Of a DNA stretch of 36,485 nt, positions 15,072 through 22,781 are shown piece after piece. The notes beneath the pieces were generated by a model. That model worked only from the letters and a program-made list of their open reading frames with translations, did no database searches and was not told the origin of the DNA. Within the stretch, counting starts at the first letter, position 1; every line of letters starts with the position of its first letter. Source of the stretch: Candidatus Woesearchaeota archaeon CG11_big_fil_rev_8_21_14_0_20_43_8 (GTDB lineage Archaea > Nanobdellota > Nanobdellia > Woesearchaeales > CG08-08-20-14); contig PCVE01000108.1 of the NCBI GenBank assembly GCA_002762705.1, forward strand, positions 1 through 36,485, given 5' to 3'. A program made the translations under genes and the position numbers.

Positions 15072-16379
15072 TCATTCATTGATAGCAAGATTTTCTATAT
15101 TGATTAGGAGGAAATCGACACCGCCTTCAAGTGTCATGACAAGATCATATTCATAATGATTCCCTGCTGCTGAGCTGTTCATATGCATTATGACAACTGC
15201 AGCATCTGGATCAGTCCTTAGCTCTGATAATTTCACATAGCCTTTTCCATATGATGAGACCGGATCATTGTTTATGCTGAATGAGAAATTCTTCCCAGTC
15301 AGTTCCATGCCCGTGCTTGTGTAGTTCATCTTCTTTATTATGTCTGATGCATTGATATATTGCTGGATGCTTTCAGTTCCGACAGTCTTTCTGAATTCCA
15401 TTGCGAGATAAGTGTTGTTCACGTGATAGGTGTTGTCATCCATCTCGATGTCATCGATAGTGAATATGCCGCCACCTGTAGTGATGAATGGTTTAAGAAG
15501 ACCGGATTCAGATCGTGCACGCGTGGTGTTCCTTAGCAGAAGTCTCCAGTCTTTGTTGTTCTCGCTCATGAAGAAATCAGTATATGTCTTTCCATTCTCT
15601 GTCGTCTTTGTGATCATGAAATTATAATCTTTGTTTGATGTGTAGTTCGCTTTCCAATTCGTCGTACCTCTCTCATACGTCTGTATGGTCCCATATCCGC
15701 CACTATAATTCAACATTATACCTGCGACTATATTGGCACTTGAGACGGCAAGCGTGCTGTTCGCCCATCCGACGACAACAAGATCATCGGTCGTGACCGC
15801 GCCTGTATTGAACGTGAATCGCAAGGTGGTGTCCTCTTTTTCTGTGATGTTCTTATGTGAAAGGATATAATTATCATCCAGATTTCTGCAGCCACCAGTC
15901 GCGCTGTATTTCCCATTTATGATGAAATCATTTCCTGCGCAATTATCATATCTATACCAGGTGTTCGTAGACAGCGTCGAAGTGCTGAAATCTTCAGAGA
16001 AAGACTGAATTCCATCTTCAAATGTGATGAAACTATCGTCCCCTATTATCAGGTCACCGACAAAGACTTTTGTCCTTGGTTCAAGTATCTTCGCTTTTGA
16101 TTCCATCTTCCATTTTATCTGATTGTCCTGTATCGTCATATCGCCTTTCTTGATCTCGATCGGGATGACTCGTTGTGCGCCAGCGCCTTCAGATTGGACA
16201 TCTTTTATCTGAGAATCGATGTTCAGGAACATATCCTTTGTCTTTGTGAATATCGATTTATCCTTCACTTTTTCTAATAATGGTATCCCTGTATTCAATA
16301 ATAAAACTATTATGACTACTGTTATCAAGATGTATGATATCGCAGAAAGCCAGATCTGGCCCTTTCTAGGTGCACGCAT
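15072..16379 (-). CDS. Pilin-like surface protein with a probable concanavalin/lectin-like domain
   Basis: The product is 435 residues from the ATG at 16379, which has GGAGG 9 bases upstream; the in-frame ATG at 16388 abuts that site. The N-terminus MRAPRKG-QIWLSAISYILITVV is a class III signal and assembly helix. After a linker, residues of about 105-300 resemble concanavalin A-like lectin/glucanase domains: an EDFSTSTLSTNTWYRYDN opening, a GKYSATGGC strand, an RFTFNTG strand and an FTIDDIEMDD ending. Many N-x-S/T sites suggest N-glycosylation. It is therefore probably a minor pilin or tip adhesin that recognises glycans. The lectin assignment is by pattern, not by a database search. Confidence 0.72.
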   Translation of the reverse strand: MRAPRKGQIWLSAISYILITVVIIVLLLNTGIPLLEKVKDKSIFTKTKDMFLNIDSQIKDVQSEGAGAQRVIPIEIKKGDMTIQDNQIKWKMESKAKILEPRTKVFVGDLIIGDDSFITFEDGIQSFSEDFSTSTLSTNTWYRYDNCAGNDFIINGKYSATGGCRNLDDNYILSHKNITEKEDTTLRFTFNTGAVTTDDLVVVGWANSTLAVSSANIVAGIMLNYSGGYGTIQTYERGTTNWKANYTSNKDYNFMITKTTENGKTYTDFFMSENNKDWRLLLRNTTRARSESGLLKPFITTGGGIFTIDDIEMDDNTYHVNNTYLAMEFRKTVGTESIQQYINASDIIKKMNYTSTGMELTGKNFSFSINNDPVSSYGKGYVKLSELRTDPDAAVVIMHMNSSAAGNHYEYDLVMTLEGGVDFLLINIENLAINE

Positions 16380-16944
16380 AGATATCATCCTCCACTAGAT
16401 TCATGTTCCTGCAAAGTTGGGGACCAGTCCCTGCTTCGATATTGACATACGGCGCGAATGTCACCTGGACAACATCTTCGCCTAGCCCTGTGAAGTTGAA
16501 GCTTGTTGTCCCTTTTTTCACGCCACCAGCAGATATGCTGAATGTCTTTTTATCATCTACATAGCTTGTGTCATTTATTCCTATCAAAGCCACCATTATC
16601 CCGGCTATCGAGTCAGATCCTTTGTTCTCAAGAGTGTATTCCAGGACACCTGCTGTCGCGCTAGTGTTCTTGAAACAGAGCCGTTTTTCTCCAGCGATTG
16701 TCTTGACGCTCAAAGCGATAGACATTTGGCACGTGACTCCCAATTGTCCTTCGAGCTCTGCTTTTTCGGTTTGGCTTTCGACATTGCCCACACCCCATCT
16801 CATGACCATGGCGCCGATTGTGATGGTTATTGCAACAAGCAATATCGCGCTGATAAGCTGCGAGACACCCCTATTTTTAAGTTTGATAGAATTCTTTCTA
16901 ACCTTATTTTCCGGACTTAGGCCCAGATTCCTCTTTTTATACAT
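16366..16944 (-). CDS. Type IV pilin-like protein with class III signal peptide
   Basis: The 192-residue product has a longer basic leader (about 31 residues), NRG-VSQLISAILLVAITITIGA, then VMRWG, matching the helix pattern of the other pilin of this operon. The globular part is Ser/Thr/Gly-rich and has an LENKGSDSIAGIMVALIG segment, a beta motif also seen in the 170-residue pilin (INKGSITIDGIRAVMIG). The two are therefore paralogues. I chose the ATG at 16944 because a TATA box lies immediately upstream; the GTG at 16971 falls inside that box. First gene of the pilin operon. Confidence 0.83.
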   Translation of the reverse strand: MYKKRNLGLSPENKVRKNSIKLKNRGVSQLISAILLVAITITIGAMVMRWGVGNVESQTEKAELEGQLGVTCQMSIALSVKTIAGEKRLCFKNTSATAGVLEYTLENKGSDSIAGIMVALIGINDTSYVDDKKTFSISAGGVKKGTTSFNFTGLGEDVVQVTFAPYVNIEAGTGPQLCRNMNLVEDDIYACT

Positions 16945-16955
16945 AATCAATATCT

Positions 16956-16967
16956 CTTTTATATAGA
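16956..16967 (-). promoter_or_regulatory. TATA box of the pilin operon
   Basis: The minus strand reads CTATATAAAAGA about 18-22 bases before the ATG at 16944, so the mRNA would start at or near the start codon. The divergent NapH-like gene has its own box near 17095, and a G-rich repeat lies between them. Confidence 0.5.
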
Positions 16968-16991
16968 GCACTATTAAAAGGTTTCGTCGTA

Positions 16992-17030
16992 TTGGGGTAT
17001 GGGGTATGGGATATGGGGTGTGGGGTATGA
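16992..17030 (+). repeat. G-rich tandem heptamer repeat (GGGGTAT), potential G-quadruplex
   Basis: Five G-runs occur at 16994-16997, 17001-17004, 17008-17010, 17015-17018 and 17022-17025, separated by TAT, TAT, ATAT and TGT. This fits the rule for an intramolecular G-quadruplex with 3-4 base loops. It lies between two divergent promoters. Confidence 0.8.
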
Positions 17031-17126
17031 GTTATTGGATCTTCATGAGTTTTGTACTGCGATTGTTCGGCGGTTTTTTGAAGCACTCCGTCCTGTTTTT
17101 AAGTCGTTTTTCACTTCACTTTGATC

Positions 17127-17738
17127 ATGAGAAACAAGATCCGTATAGTTATGATGTGGCTTCTTCCAGTGATTCTGGTCGGTGGGGTGATATGGCCATA
17201 TCTTGGTTTTCTGGTACTTGGCATGATGGTGTTCTTCCTTGTGCTTTCTTATTTCAAAGGCAGATACTGGTGCGGCAACCTATGTCCACGAGGGACTTTC
17301 CTTGACAAGTATCTACGCAGATTCGCAAGGGATAGGCATGTCCCGAGATTGTTCAAGAACTCTACTTTCAGATGGAGCGTCTTCATTCTTCTTATGGCGT
17401 TCATGGTATTTCGTCTGTCCATAGCTTCAAGCGCAGCCGCCGTCGGGCTTGTCTTTGTCACGATGTGCCTATTGACCACTGTGATAGCGATCCCTTTAGG
17501 TCTTGTGTTCCGGGCAAGAAGCTGGTGCGCGGTATGTCCGATGGGTACGCTTCAAGGGACATTGTCGAAGAGAAAGCATGCAGTCGAACTGAATAGCGAG
17601 TGCGCAGGATGTGGTGTCTGCAAGATAAAATGCCCGATAAGCTCAGATCCCTCATCTGGTAAAGTGCATAGCCGTGATTGTATCAAGTGCGGCAAGTGCA
17701 GCACTGTCTGTTTCAAGGACGCCATACAGCATAATTAA
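17127..17738 (+). CDS. NapH/CcoG-like membrane polyferredoxin
   Basis: The 203-residue protein has four membrane helices. Two cytoplasmic Cys motifs lie beside helices: YWCGNLCPRGTF (about residue 50) and WCAVCPMGT (about residue 135). Two complete 4Fe-4S motifs follow at the C-terminus (CAGCGVCKIKCP and CIKCGKCSTVC). This is the layout of NapH/YccM-type proteins, which pass electrons through the membrane. A TTTTTAAG box lies about 25-30 bases before the ATG at 17127, suggesting a leaderless mRNA. The redox partner is not encoded nearby; the Hdr complex is 13 kb away. A T-run (17744-17750) follows the gene. Confidence 0.82.
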   Translation: MRNKIRIVMMWLLPVILVGGVIWPYLGFLVLGMMVFFLVLSYFKGRYWCGNLCPRGTFLDKYLRRFARDRHVPRLFKNSTFRWSVFILLMAFMVFRLSIASSAAAVGLVFVTMCLLTTVIAIPLGLVFRARSWCAVCPMGTLQGTLSKRKHAVELNSECAGCGVCKIKCPISSDPSSGKVHSRDCIKCGKCSTVCFKDAIQHN

Positions 17739-17743
17739 TTCGA

Positions 17744-17750
17744 AATTTTT
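17744..17750 (+). terminator. T-run terminator after the NapH-like gene
   Basis: Seven consecutive Ts follow the stop codon by 5 bases. An adjoining TTAATTGG may also serve the next gene as part of its promoter. Confidence 0.4.
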
Positions 17751-17790
17751 TTAATTGGATCTTGCTTTTGATGATTAAAGAGGGATCATT

Positions 17791-18249
17791 ATGAAAAAAA
17801 CATTAGTCTCATTGGTTCTTGGAATGACACTTGCAACCTCAGGATGTGCTTTCACTTCTGTTTCAGATGCTTATTACGGAACTATTGATAATAATCAAGT
17901 CCAGATCGTGAATATCATCAGAAGATCCATGATATCAACAACGATGAAAGTGGGTACGAATGCAAAAAGTGCCGAATCTGAGGTGGAACTTATCCTATTT
18001 GATTACAGCACAGGTGAACTTGGAGATGAAGAGCAAGATTACATCATGATTGGTAAAAAAGACGGCCCATGTAAGCTATATACTCCTAGATTCATGAACG
18101 AAAATGATTTCCCACCAATAACTTTTGATTCGTCTTCTAAAAGTGGACTTGCATCTGAGACAAAAAAGTTGTTTGAGAGATATAATCCTCTTTTTCGTGA
18201 TTATCTTGTGAAAGCAGCAAGACAGATGACTGGACAATCGCAGAAATGA
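17791..18249 (+). CDS. Predicted lipoprotein, unknown function
   Basis: The 152-residue protein has a short Lys N-terminus, a hydrophobic stretch and a lipobox LATSGC, so Cys19 is probably lipid-modified and the protein held on the outer face of the membrane. The remainder is soluble, with no motif I recognise. GAGGGATC lies 4-5 bases before the ATG. It may be co-transcribed with the MscS gene 70 bases downstream, although that gene has its own TATA box (18273-18281). Confidence 0.75.
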   Translation: MKKTLVSLVLGMTLATSGCAFTSVSDAYYGTIDNNQVQIVNIIRRSMISTTMKVGTNAKSAESEVELILFDYSTGELGDEEQDYIMIGKKDGPCKLYTPRFMNENDFPPITFDSSSKSGLASETKKLFERYNPLFRDYLVKAARQMTGQSQK

Positions 18250-18319
18250 TATTTGACAGAAATGAGCAGATAGATTTAAATAACTCACATCGCATTGCAA
18301 TCCATAGGGTGGATTAATT

Positions 18320-19174
18320 ATGTTTGAGATCACAGGTCTTGCAATACTTGATACATTCTCATGGGACGCAGTCTCTGAAAAATTGCTTTCTTATGTGCCA
18401 AGATTGATTGTCTCGGTGATCCTCTTTGCGATTGGTTATGTGTTCATCAGGATCGTGGATGCAGGGCTCGCAAAGATATTCAAGCGGACGAAGTTCGACA
18501 GGACACTTGAGATCTTCATACAGAAGACATCAGTCGGCATATTGTGGATGATCATAGCACTTATTGTGCTCTCGAATCTCGGAGTCAATGTCTCTGGTAT
18601 AATTGCGGGGCTTGGCATCATGGGCTTTGTCGTCGGCTTCGCTCTTAAAGATACTCTTGGCAATTTTGCCGCAGGACTTTTCATCCTTGCATACAAGCCA
18701 TTCCGTGTCGATGATTATGTCGATGTCGGTGGCGTGTCAGGGACAGTGAAAGAAGTCGGGCTTGCGGCGTGTGTGCTTCGGAGCCCTGATGGGATCAAGA
18801 TTACTGTCCCTAATTCAGAGATCTGGGGAAAGGCCATCATGAATTATACCGGCAACACAGTGCGATGTATCAGAAATCTTAATGTCGGCATCGGCTATGG
18901 CGATGATATCAAGAAAGCGAAGAAGATAATCATGGATATCATGAAGAAAGATTCTCGCATACTTCCTGATCCTGTGCCGGAAGTGGTTGTGATCGCTTTA
19001 GGTGATTCATCAGTCAATCTATCTGTCCGTCCTAGCGTCAAAAAAGAGGATTTCTGGGCAGTCTATTTCGACTTGATTGTGCAAATAAAAGAGATGTTCG
19101 ACAAGAACGGGATATCGATACCTTTCCCACAAAGAGATGTGCATATGTATCAGGAGAAGAAAAAGAAGAGATGA
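18320..19174 (+). CDS. mscS: MscS-family mechanosensitive ion channel
   Basis: The 284-residue protein matches small MscS channels. Three helices are followed by the pore helix region GIIAGLGIMGFVVGFALKD then TLGNFAAGLFI, the beta-domain start PFRVDDYVDVGGVSGTVKEVGL, and the VPNSEIWGKAIMNY signature. Such channels release osmolytes on hypo-osmotic shock. The C-terminus is Lys-rich. GGTGG lies 8 bases before the ATG and a TATA box ATTTAAATA precedes it. It is convergent with the orphan gene downstream, separated by 38 bases. Confidence 0.93.
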   Translation: MFEITGLAILDTFSWDAVSEKLLSYVPRLIVSVILFAIGYVFIRIVDAGLAKIFKRTKFDRTLEIFIQKTSVGILWMIIALIVLSNLGVNVSGIIAGLGIMGFVVGFALKDTLGNFAAGLFILAYKPFRVDDYVDVGGVSGTVKEVGLAACVLRSPDGIKITVPNSEIWGKAIMNYTGNTVRCIRNLNVGIGYGDDIKKAKKIIMDIMKKDSRILPDPVPEVVVIALGDSSVNLSVRPSVKKEDFWAVYFDLIVQIKEMFDKNGISIPFPQRDVHMYQEKKKKR

Positions 19175-19212
19175 TTATTTTGTGTTCTCTGATTCCATAT
19201 GCAAGAGGATTA

Positions 19213-20205
19213 TCACAGGAACAGCGGCGCGATGGACTGGACCTTGTCGACAAGCGACTTGTCAGGTATCACCCAGGTATTGCTGTCAGACTCCCTGAGC
19301 AGGTTCTCGCTATGGCCTGCGTAAGGCCAAGCATTGAAATGCAGCCACTCTTCTCCTGATTCAACACCATAAGTCACTTCCAGAAGGGAATTCGCTGTAG
19401 TCATCTCATGGGGTCTTCGGTCTATTCTGTCGCCACGCATGCTTCCATATCTCACTGGATTGAAGATGTATGCGTTTATGACTGGTGATGCATCAGAATC
19501 CTGGTCATGCCACCATGGCTTTATCAGAAGCACGTCGCCGGCATGATCTGCAAGAGATCCGTAACTACCCAACTTATTCTTCCCTTTTTCCATATCAAAA
19601 TAAGTGATCCTCTCATATGGGAAAACCGTGCCACCGATTATCTGGGCAATGACAACAGGGTGCAGCAGGTGTTTTGGGTGGATATTCCCATGCCCCTTTA
19701 GTATTTTAGGGACATCCAGGATAGGGCGTCGATGACGTTTCCAGCCTTTTTTCATGTAATTGTCCCGGAAGAAGCCTACAATCTCTTCTAACTCTGGATA
19801 GTTCTTAGGCCCCCTTCCATCCTTTGTTCTTTTCAGCCATTTGTGCGGATCGATGCCTTCATTCAGAAGAAGCTGCTTCGCCCGCGCGAGAATCTGTGTT
19901 TCATCTTCTGGTGTGTGATGATAGAATAGCTGGTATTCTATCGCTTCGCAGTCTATCATGTCGAGGTCAAATCCGCTTCCCGACATGATGCATTTGTTTG
20001 ATTCAAAATTGTCAAGAACAAGCATGTAGTCACCATTGCCGTTTCGCATATTATATTTTGCTTTCAATGGCACAGCGATGTCCTTGCCATGCTTGTCTGT
20101 CATGGTCTTGCTAGATTCTATAAGTATCTGGTCGGTATCATACACAGTTATTGTGATGTTGTCGTCTATGATCCGTTTTACTTCTCTGTGCTCTAATGGT
20201 CGCAT
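19213..20205 (-). CDS. Conserved-looking hypothetical protein, unknown function
   Basis: The 330-residue soluble protein has no signal peptide or membrane helix. I do not recognise it. It has a basic middle (KKGWKRHRRPILDVPK), an HPKHLLHPVVIAQIIGG segment, a HAGDVLLIKPWWHDQDSD stretch rich in His/Trp/Asp, and ends hydrophobic. The clustered His, Asp and Trp could form a metal or nucleotide site, but this is a guess. GAGGT lies 9 bases before the ATG at 20205; an in-frame TTG at 20214 is an alternative. Monocistronic, convergent with mscS. Confidence 0.7.
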   Translation of the reverse strand: MRPLEHREVKRIIDDNITITVYDTDQILIESSKTMTDKHGKDIAVPLKAKYNMRNGNGDYMLVLDNFESNKCIMSGSGFDLDMIDCEAIEYQLFYHHTPEDETQILARAKQLLLNEGIDPHKWLKRTKDGRGPKNYPELEEIVGFFRDNYMKKGWKRHRRPILDVPKILKGHGNIHPKHLLHPVVIAQIIGGTVFPYERITYFDMEKGKNKLGSYGSLADHAGDVLLIKPWWHDQDSDASPVINAYIFNPVRYGSMRGDRIDRRPHEMTTANSLLEVTYGVESGEEWLHFNAWPYAGHSENLLRESDSNTWVIPDKSLVDKVQSIAPLFL

Positions 20206-20335
20206 GTGTCTCAAACCTCTTTGGTATTTTGGGGTATGTTGATGTCAGTATTATACTTTGTGTTTATGTTCCCACATCTTTTCGGCTCTGTAGAAAGTCG
20301 TCTTCTCCGGGAGATACATCTCATATTAGCTTCTA

Positions 20336-20374
20336 GCACGCTGACCAGATCCTCTGGTCAGCGTGCGCTTTTTT
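20336..20374 (+). terminator. Strong hairpin plus U-tract, intrinsic-type terminator
   Basis: GCACGCTGACCAGA and TCTGGTCAGCGTGC form a perfect 14-bp stem with loop TCC, followed after GC by six Ts at 20369-20374. On the plus strand this is a textbook intrinsic terminator. No protein gene precedes it on that strand, so it may end a small RNA starting near 20270. Confidence 0.65.
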
Positions 20375-20417
20375 GCCCTGCCTGTCAGACCTTATATGCA
20401 TGATGGATCAAAAATAG

Positions 20418-20619
20418 CAGGGGCAGACAGTGTCTGGACCGCTTGAGGCGGCCCGGGACTCTGCCAAGAGGAGATATGAAAAGAATTATGCATCGATCAT
20501 CAAGACACGACTTTCTACAATGCCCATCTTTTCGGCTAATATGAAACCCTCTCCATTTATTTGTACAATTTAACACGAGAAAACGCATTATCTCGGCGGA
20601 TATGCAATATACATTCTGT
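20418..20619 (+). ncRNA. Possible 5' part of a non-coding transcript
   Basis: A TATA-like CTTATATGC at 20391-20399 would start a plus-strand RNA near 20418. Its first part folds as GGCAGA (20422-20427) with TCTGCC (20460-20465), enclosing a CCGC/GCGG hairpin (20439-20442 and 20448-20451, loop TTGAG). If transcription continues to the T6 at 20818, the RNA would be about 400 bases. Evidence is structural only. Confidence 0.35.
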
Positions 20620-20823
20620 CTATCGGCTTCGCTCCGTCCCGGAGGGACTAACGCTTCAGCCGTTCTATAGGCCAGGTCAAAACCCTTTGTGGCTTCCTAG
20701 ATTGCTTCTCCGAGCTTAGGTATTCAAGACGCGCCTTACGGCGCAGCAACAGGATCAGATGCCACAAAGCAGCTCGTAGGACGAAGTCCGAAGAGCGTAT
20801 TTATTGGATCTTGGCCCTTTTTT
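20620..20823 (+). ncRNA. Candidate structured non-coding RNA, unknown family
   Basis: The plus strand can form a long multi-branched structure. A first hairpin pairs CTAT/ATAG and CGGCT/AGCCG around GTCCC-GGA-GGGAC (20636-20648). A closing stem pairs GGCCAGGTC (20670-20678) with GATCTTGGCC (20807-20816). Inside it, CTTTGTGGC (20685-20693) pairs with GCCACAAAG (20761-20769), enclosing a CCTA/TAGG stem and GCGCC-TTAC-GGCGC (20731-20744). Outside it is GCTC-GTA-GGAC-GAA-GTCC-GAA-GAGC (20772-20796). Six Ts at 20818-20823 end it. I find no RNase P or SRP RNA signature. Confidence 0.5.
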
Positions 20824-20907
20824 AATAGTCTCTGCCGTCGATAAAACGACTGATCTCGTCGGAGATATAGTTCTTTAGTCTAGAGGGTTTCACATTAGCC
20901 CATCTTT

Positions 20908-20920
20908 TCCTAAACTTTAA
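20908..20920 (+). promoter_or_regulatory. TATA box of the phosphohexomutase gene
   Basis: ACTTTAAATATC lies about 55 bases before the ATG at 20970 and predicts transcription start near 20940. The leader carries GGGGTG, 6 bases before the ATG. That site selects 20970 over the upstream in-frame ATG at 20943. Confidence 0.5.
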
Positions 20921-20969
20921 ATATCTCTTATCAATAAAACATATGATGATATATGAAGGGGTGCTAGAA

Positions 20970-22328
20970 ATGTCAGTATTCAGAGCATATGATATAAGGG
21001 GTGTATACCCGACAGAGATCAATGAAGATATCGCCTATGGTGTCGGAAGAGCGTTTGTCCTGTTCCTTAAATGCAAGACTGTTGTTATAGGAAGAGATAT
21101 GCGATTGTCATCAGACAGCATATTCGAAGCATTGGCTCGCGGCATAACAGACCAGGGCGCAGATGTGATAGATATAGGTCTCTGCTCGACACCGATGGAC
21201 TATTTCACGATCGCGAAATATGGCTATGACAGCGGTATAATGATAACTGCGTCGCATAACCCAAAAGAATACAACGGCCTGAAGCTGTCGAGAGCGAAAG
21301 CCATCCCGATCGGTGGAGACAGCGGCATGAAAGATGTCGAAGCATTATACAACAAGCATAAAGGTGGGAGTTGGCCTGATGCAGAAAATAAAGGCACAAT
21401 AATAAAAAAAGATATCGAAGATGATTATGTCGCGCATCTTCTTGATTTCATGGGCGGAAAGAAATTATCTAACATGAAGATCGCAGTAGACGCGGCAAAC
21501 GCTACAGGTGTGATCGAATTTGAGCACATGAAAAAATTGTCCGATGATACTGTCGAATACATCCCGCTCTATATGGAGATTGATGGCACATTCCCAAATC
21601 ATGAAGCGAATCCACTAAAAGAAGAGAATATGAAAGATGTCGCAAAAGCAGTAGTAGACAACAAAGCCCACATCGGCCTTGCCTTTGACGGCGACTGCGA
21701 CAGAGCTGGTTTTGTCGATGAAGATGGAAAAGTAGTATCGGCAGATTTCATCACGGCGCTCATCGCGCGTCAGTTCCTCTTAGAGAAGAAAGGAGAGAAG
21801 GTTCTCTATGATCTCCGTTGCAGTTGGGTGACAAAAGAAGAGATAGAGAAAGCTGGCGGAATACCTATGATGTGCAAAGTAGGCCACGCATTCATCAAAA
21901 GACAGCTTAGAGATGAAAACGCCGTCTTCGGCGGCGAGCTAGCAGGACATTTCTATTTCCGGGATAATTTTTTCACAGATTCTGGTATAATTGCTATCCT
22001 TCAGATGCTCAAATATGTCTCATCGGCGATCAAGGGCGGTACCACAGTGTCCCAACTTGTGGATCCAATGCGAAAGTATTTCTGTACAGGCGAGATCAAC
22101 ACAAAAGTGAAAGATCCAGACGCGATCTTAAAAGACCTGGAAGACAATTTCACAGAAGGCGCTTCGTTGGTTTCGCATCTTGACGGTATCAAGGTTGAGT
22201 TCGACGACTATTGGTACAATGTGAGGAAGAGCAATACCGAACCAGTTCTCAGACTCATCGTCGAAGGCAGGACAAAAGAAGTCATGGAACAGAGAAGAGA
22301 TGAGCTTCTCAATGTGATCCGCGGATAA
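20970..22328 (+). CDS. Phosphomannomutase/phosphoglucomutase (alpha-D-phosphohexomutase)
   Basis: The 452-residue protein has all four family signatures. The active-site serine loop is MITASHNPKEYNGLK (about residue 95), the metal site is DGDCDRAGF (about residue 235), the sugar-binding loop is GGELAGHFYF (GGEmSGH-like, with Ala), and the phosphate-binding loop is RKSNTEPVLRL near the C-terminus. It moves phosphate between C1 and C6 of mannose, glucose or glucosamine, feeding nucleotide-sugar and glycan synthesis. Which sugar is preferred cannot be told. The N-terminus MSVFRAYDIRGVYP is canonical. It is convergent with the HIT gene. Confidence 0.93.
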   Translation: MSVFRAYDIRGVYPTEINEDIAYGVGRAFVLFLKCKTVVIGRDMRLSSDSIFEALARGITDQGADVIDIGLCSTPMDYFTIAKYGYDSGIMITASHNPKEYNGLKLSRAKAIPIGGDSGMKDVEALYNKHKGGSWPDAENKGTIIKKDIEDDYVAHLLDFMGGKKLSNMKIAVDAANATGVIEFEHMKKLSDDTVEYIPLYMEIDGTFPNHEANPLKEENMKDVAKAVVDNKAHIGLAFDGDCDRAGFVDEDGKVVSADFITALIARQFLLEKKGEKVLYDLRCSWVTKEEIEKAGGIPMMCKVGHAFIKRQLRDENAVFGGELAGHFYFRDNFFTDSGIIAILQMLKYVSSAIKGGTTVSQLVDPMRKYFCTGEINTKVKDPDAILKDLEDNFTEGASLVSHLDGIKVEFDDYWYNVRKSNTEPVLRLIVEGRTKEVMEQRRDELLNVIRG

Positions 22329-22341
22329 GGGTTTGATCCAT

Positions 22342-22758
22342 TCAGCCGATCATTTTTTTTATCTCATCCTTTATTCCGATGATGATATCGTGGCCAAGAT
22401 CCTTCTTTTCATATGGCGCATAGTTTGCGTCCGGCCTTGGATCAATAAAATCTATTCCATGGAAATTGCGAACAGAATGATACCTTGGTATCAAGTGCCA
22501 GTGCAGATGACGTACAGTATTTCCAAGACAGGCGACATTTGGCCAGTCGTGGTTGTATAATCTCTTTATGGCAGAATCCCATGCAGGTATGATCAGTCCA
22601 AACAGCTCATCTCGTTCGACAGGATCCATGTCTATAATCCTCTCGGCGTCAGGTCGTTTTGCCCATGCCACACATCTTCCAAGATATGGGTATTGCTCTT
22701 TGTGGATATAGAGCCCCCATTTTTCATAATCCTTGATCAGCAGATGTTCATATCCCAT
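22342..22758 (-). CDS. HIT-family hydrolase/transferase
   Basis: The 138-residue protein carries the histidine triad HLHWHLIPRY near residue 85, with the preceding conserved segment NVACLGNTVRHLHW. HIT proteins hydrolyse or transfer nucleoside monophosphates (Hint, Fhit and GalT-related groups). The wide spacing before the triad and the WAKR motif resemble the diadenosine-tetraphosphate/GalT-like branch. It ends 13 bases after the convergent phosphohexomutase gene and follows nrdJ on the same strand, separated by only 23 bases, so it may be read through from nrdJ. Confidence 0.88.
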   Translation of the reverse strand: MGYEHLLIKDYEKWGLYIHKEQYPYLGRCVAWAKRPDAERIIDMDPVERDELFGLIIPAWDSAIKRLYNHDWPNVACLGNTVRHLHWHLIPRYHSVRNFHGIDFIDPRPDANYAPYEKKDLGHDIIIGIKDEIKKMIG

Positions 22759-22781
22759 GATTCTTTCTTTTTACCATTGCG

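Larger units (their letters stand above)
20206..20969. other. Gene-free, structure-rich intergenic region
   Basis: No convincing protein is encoded in this 0.76-kb stretch; the open frames present are short, lack good starts and have unlike composition. It instead holds a 14-bp perfect hairpin with a T6 tract, a TATA box at 20391-20398, nested hairpins at 20422-20465, three copies of short inverted modules, a strongly structured segment ending in T6 (20620-20823), and the promoter and ribosome-binding site of the phosphohexomutase gene. The features below describe these parts. Confidence 0.75.

Noticed and set aside
20290..20830. RNase P RNA or SRP RNA on either strand
   Set aside because: Isolated pieces looked similar (AGACAGAA on the minus strand, GGTCAAAAC on the plus strand), but the GAGGAAAGTC-type block and the following conserved segments of RNase P, and the GGAA-capped helix 8 of SRP RNA, are not found in order.
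20822..21022. 66-codon minus-strand open frame overlapping the start of the phosphohexomutase gene
   Set aside because: It crosses the promoter and coding start of a certain gene, has no ribosome-binding site of its own, and its composition is unlike neighbouring genes.
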